14,773 nucleotides of DNA from Bacteroidales bacterium UBA1745 (GTDB lineage: Bacteria > Bacteroidota > Bacteroidia > Bacteroidales > UBA932). Position 1 is the stretch's first letter. Each line of letters starts with the position of its first letter. Shown in pieces: positions 14,666 through 14,773 of the stretch. The position numbers and the translations under genes are program-made. Under the pieces are notes generated by a model. The model ran no database searches and was not told the origin of the DNA. It saw nothing but the letters and a program-made list of their open reading frames with translations. The DNA lies in contig DCHT01000068.1 in the NCBI GenBank assembly GCA_002314885.1, positions 1-14,773 on the forward strand, written 5' to 3'.

Positions 14666-14690
14666 AACAGTCATTGATTTGATGACTGTT
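14666..14690. promoter_or_regulatory. Palindrome 2, candidate second operator
   Basis: The arms are AACAGTCAT and ATGACTGTT (9 bp) with a 7-bp centre. Flanks and arms match palindrome 1, but the centre is inverted, so palindrome 2 is the reverse complement of palindrome 1 with one mismatch in 25. The centres are 41 bp apart, close to four helical turns, which suits cooperative binding. Confidence 0.7.
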
Positions 14691-14711
14691 AGCAAAAAAA
14701 GTGAAAATAAA

Positions 14712-14742
14712 TTTGGAGAATAAAAAAATAGTCGTACCTTTG
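14712..14742 (+). promoter_or_regulatory. Promoter of the tRNA gene
   Basis: TTTG at 14712-14715 and TACCTTTG at 14735-14742 are separated by exactly 19 bp and match TTTG-N19-TAnnTTTG. Transcription should start just upstream of the tRNA 5' end at 14754. Confidence 0.88.
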
Positions 14743-14753
14743 CAATCCTACAT

Positions 14754-14773
14754 CGCGGGATAGAGCAGTTGGT
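14754..14773 (+). tRNA. Probable initiator tRNA-fMet, 5' part only
   Basis: The last 20 bases fit an acceptor stem CGCGGGA, then T-A, then a D-stem start GAGC and D-loop AGTTGGT. A 5' C followed by GCGGG, with GAGCAG, is characteristic of bacterial initiator tRNA, whose first base is unpaired. The anticodon lies beyond the window edge, so identity rests on the 5' end and the strong upstream promoter. Confidence 0.75.

Noticed and set aside
14593..14667. Longer YhcH-family reading frame
   Set aside because: It runs through the promoter and a palindrome, and the extra residues do not look like the family N-terminus.
14625..14690. The twin palindromes as intrinsic terminators
   Set aside because: On the + strand they are followed by A-runs, and on the - strand the T-run precedes rather than follows the stem, so the required 3' U-tract is missing; no upstream + transcript clearly needs them.

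Overview
The window comes from a member of the Bacteroidota, most likely the order Bacteroidales. The evidence is an adjacent SusC/SusD pair, several lipoproteins with short lipoboxes, A-rich leaders in place of Shine-Dalgarno sequences, and promoters of the form TTTG-N19-TAnnTTTG. Coding DNA is fairly GC-rich and the intergenic gaps are strikingly AT-rich. No genus can be named safely.

Region 1 (1-4690, + strand) is a tightly packed run. It holds a 5'-truncated GltA/NfnB-SudA-like flavoprotein, a radical SAM/SPASM protein, a 78-residue putative lipoprotein with three MYGP repeats, histidyl-tRNA synthetase (hisS), and a DMT/EamA-family transporter. Gaps are 9 nt or less, or the genes overlap. 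The radical SAM gene overlaps the small lipoprotein gene by 8 nt, and the two look like a maturase-substrate pair of the poorly characterised 'rSAM/lipoprotein' type. The transporter gene is bracketed by two near-identical copies of a palindrome, the second of which is a perfect bidirectional terminator facing the susD end.

Region 2 (4715-14176) is a divergent SusCD-type uptake locus. On the - strand are susC-like and susD-like genes. On the + strand are a large lipoprotein (BACON, two FN3 domains, a duplicated beta-rich module), a lipoprotein of the endonuclease/exonuclease/phosphatase (EEP) fold, and a DeoR-family regulator, separated by a 2-nt gap and a 4-nt ATGA overlap. The shared 260-bp intergenic region carries outward-facing -7 boxes, phased T-tracts with TTTTCGT repeats, and a leader hairpin. 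No glycoside hydrolase is present. The only enzyme is the EEP protein, so the imported substrate may be a phosphodiester or other non-classical ligand (inference).

Region 3 (14173-14773) holds a - strand YhcH/YjgK/YiaL-family gene that overlaps the regulator tail to tail. Two matching 25-bp palindromes lie upstream of it, one covering its -33 box. A + strand promoter then drives the first 20 bases of a probable initiator tRNA-fMet, cut by the window edge.

No intergenic stretch exceeds 300 bp. I saw no insertion sequence, CRISPR array or phage gene.
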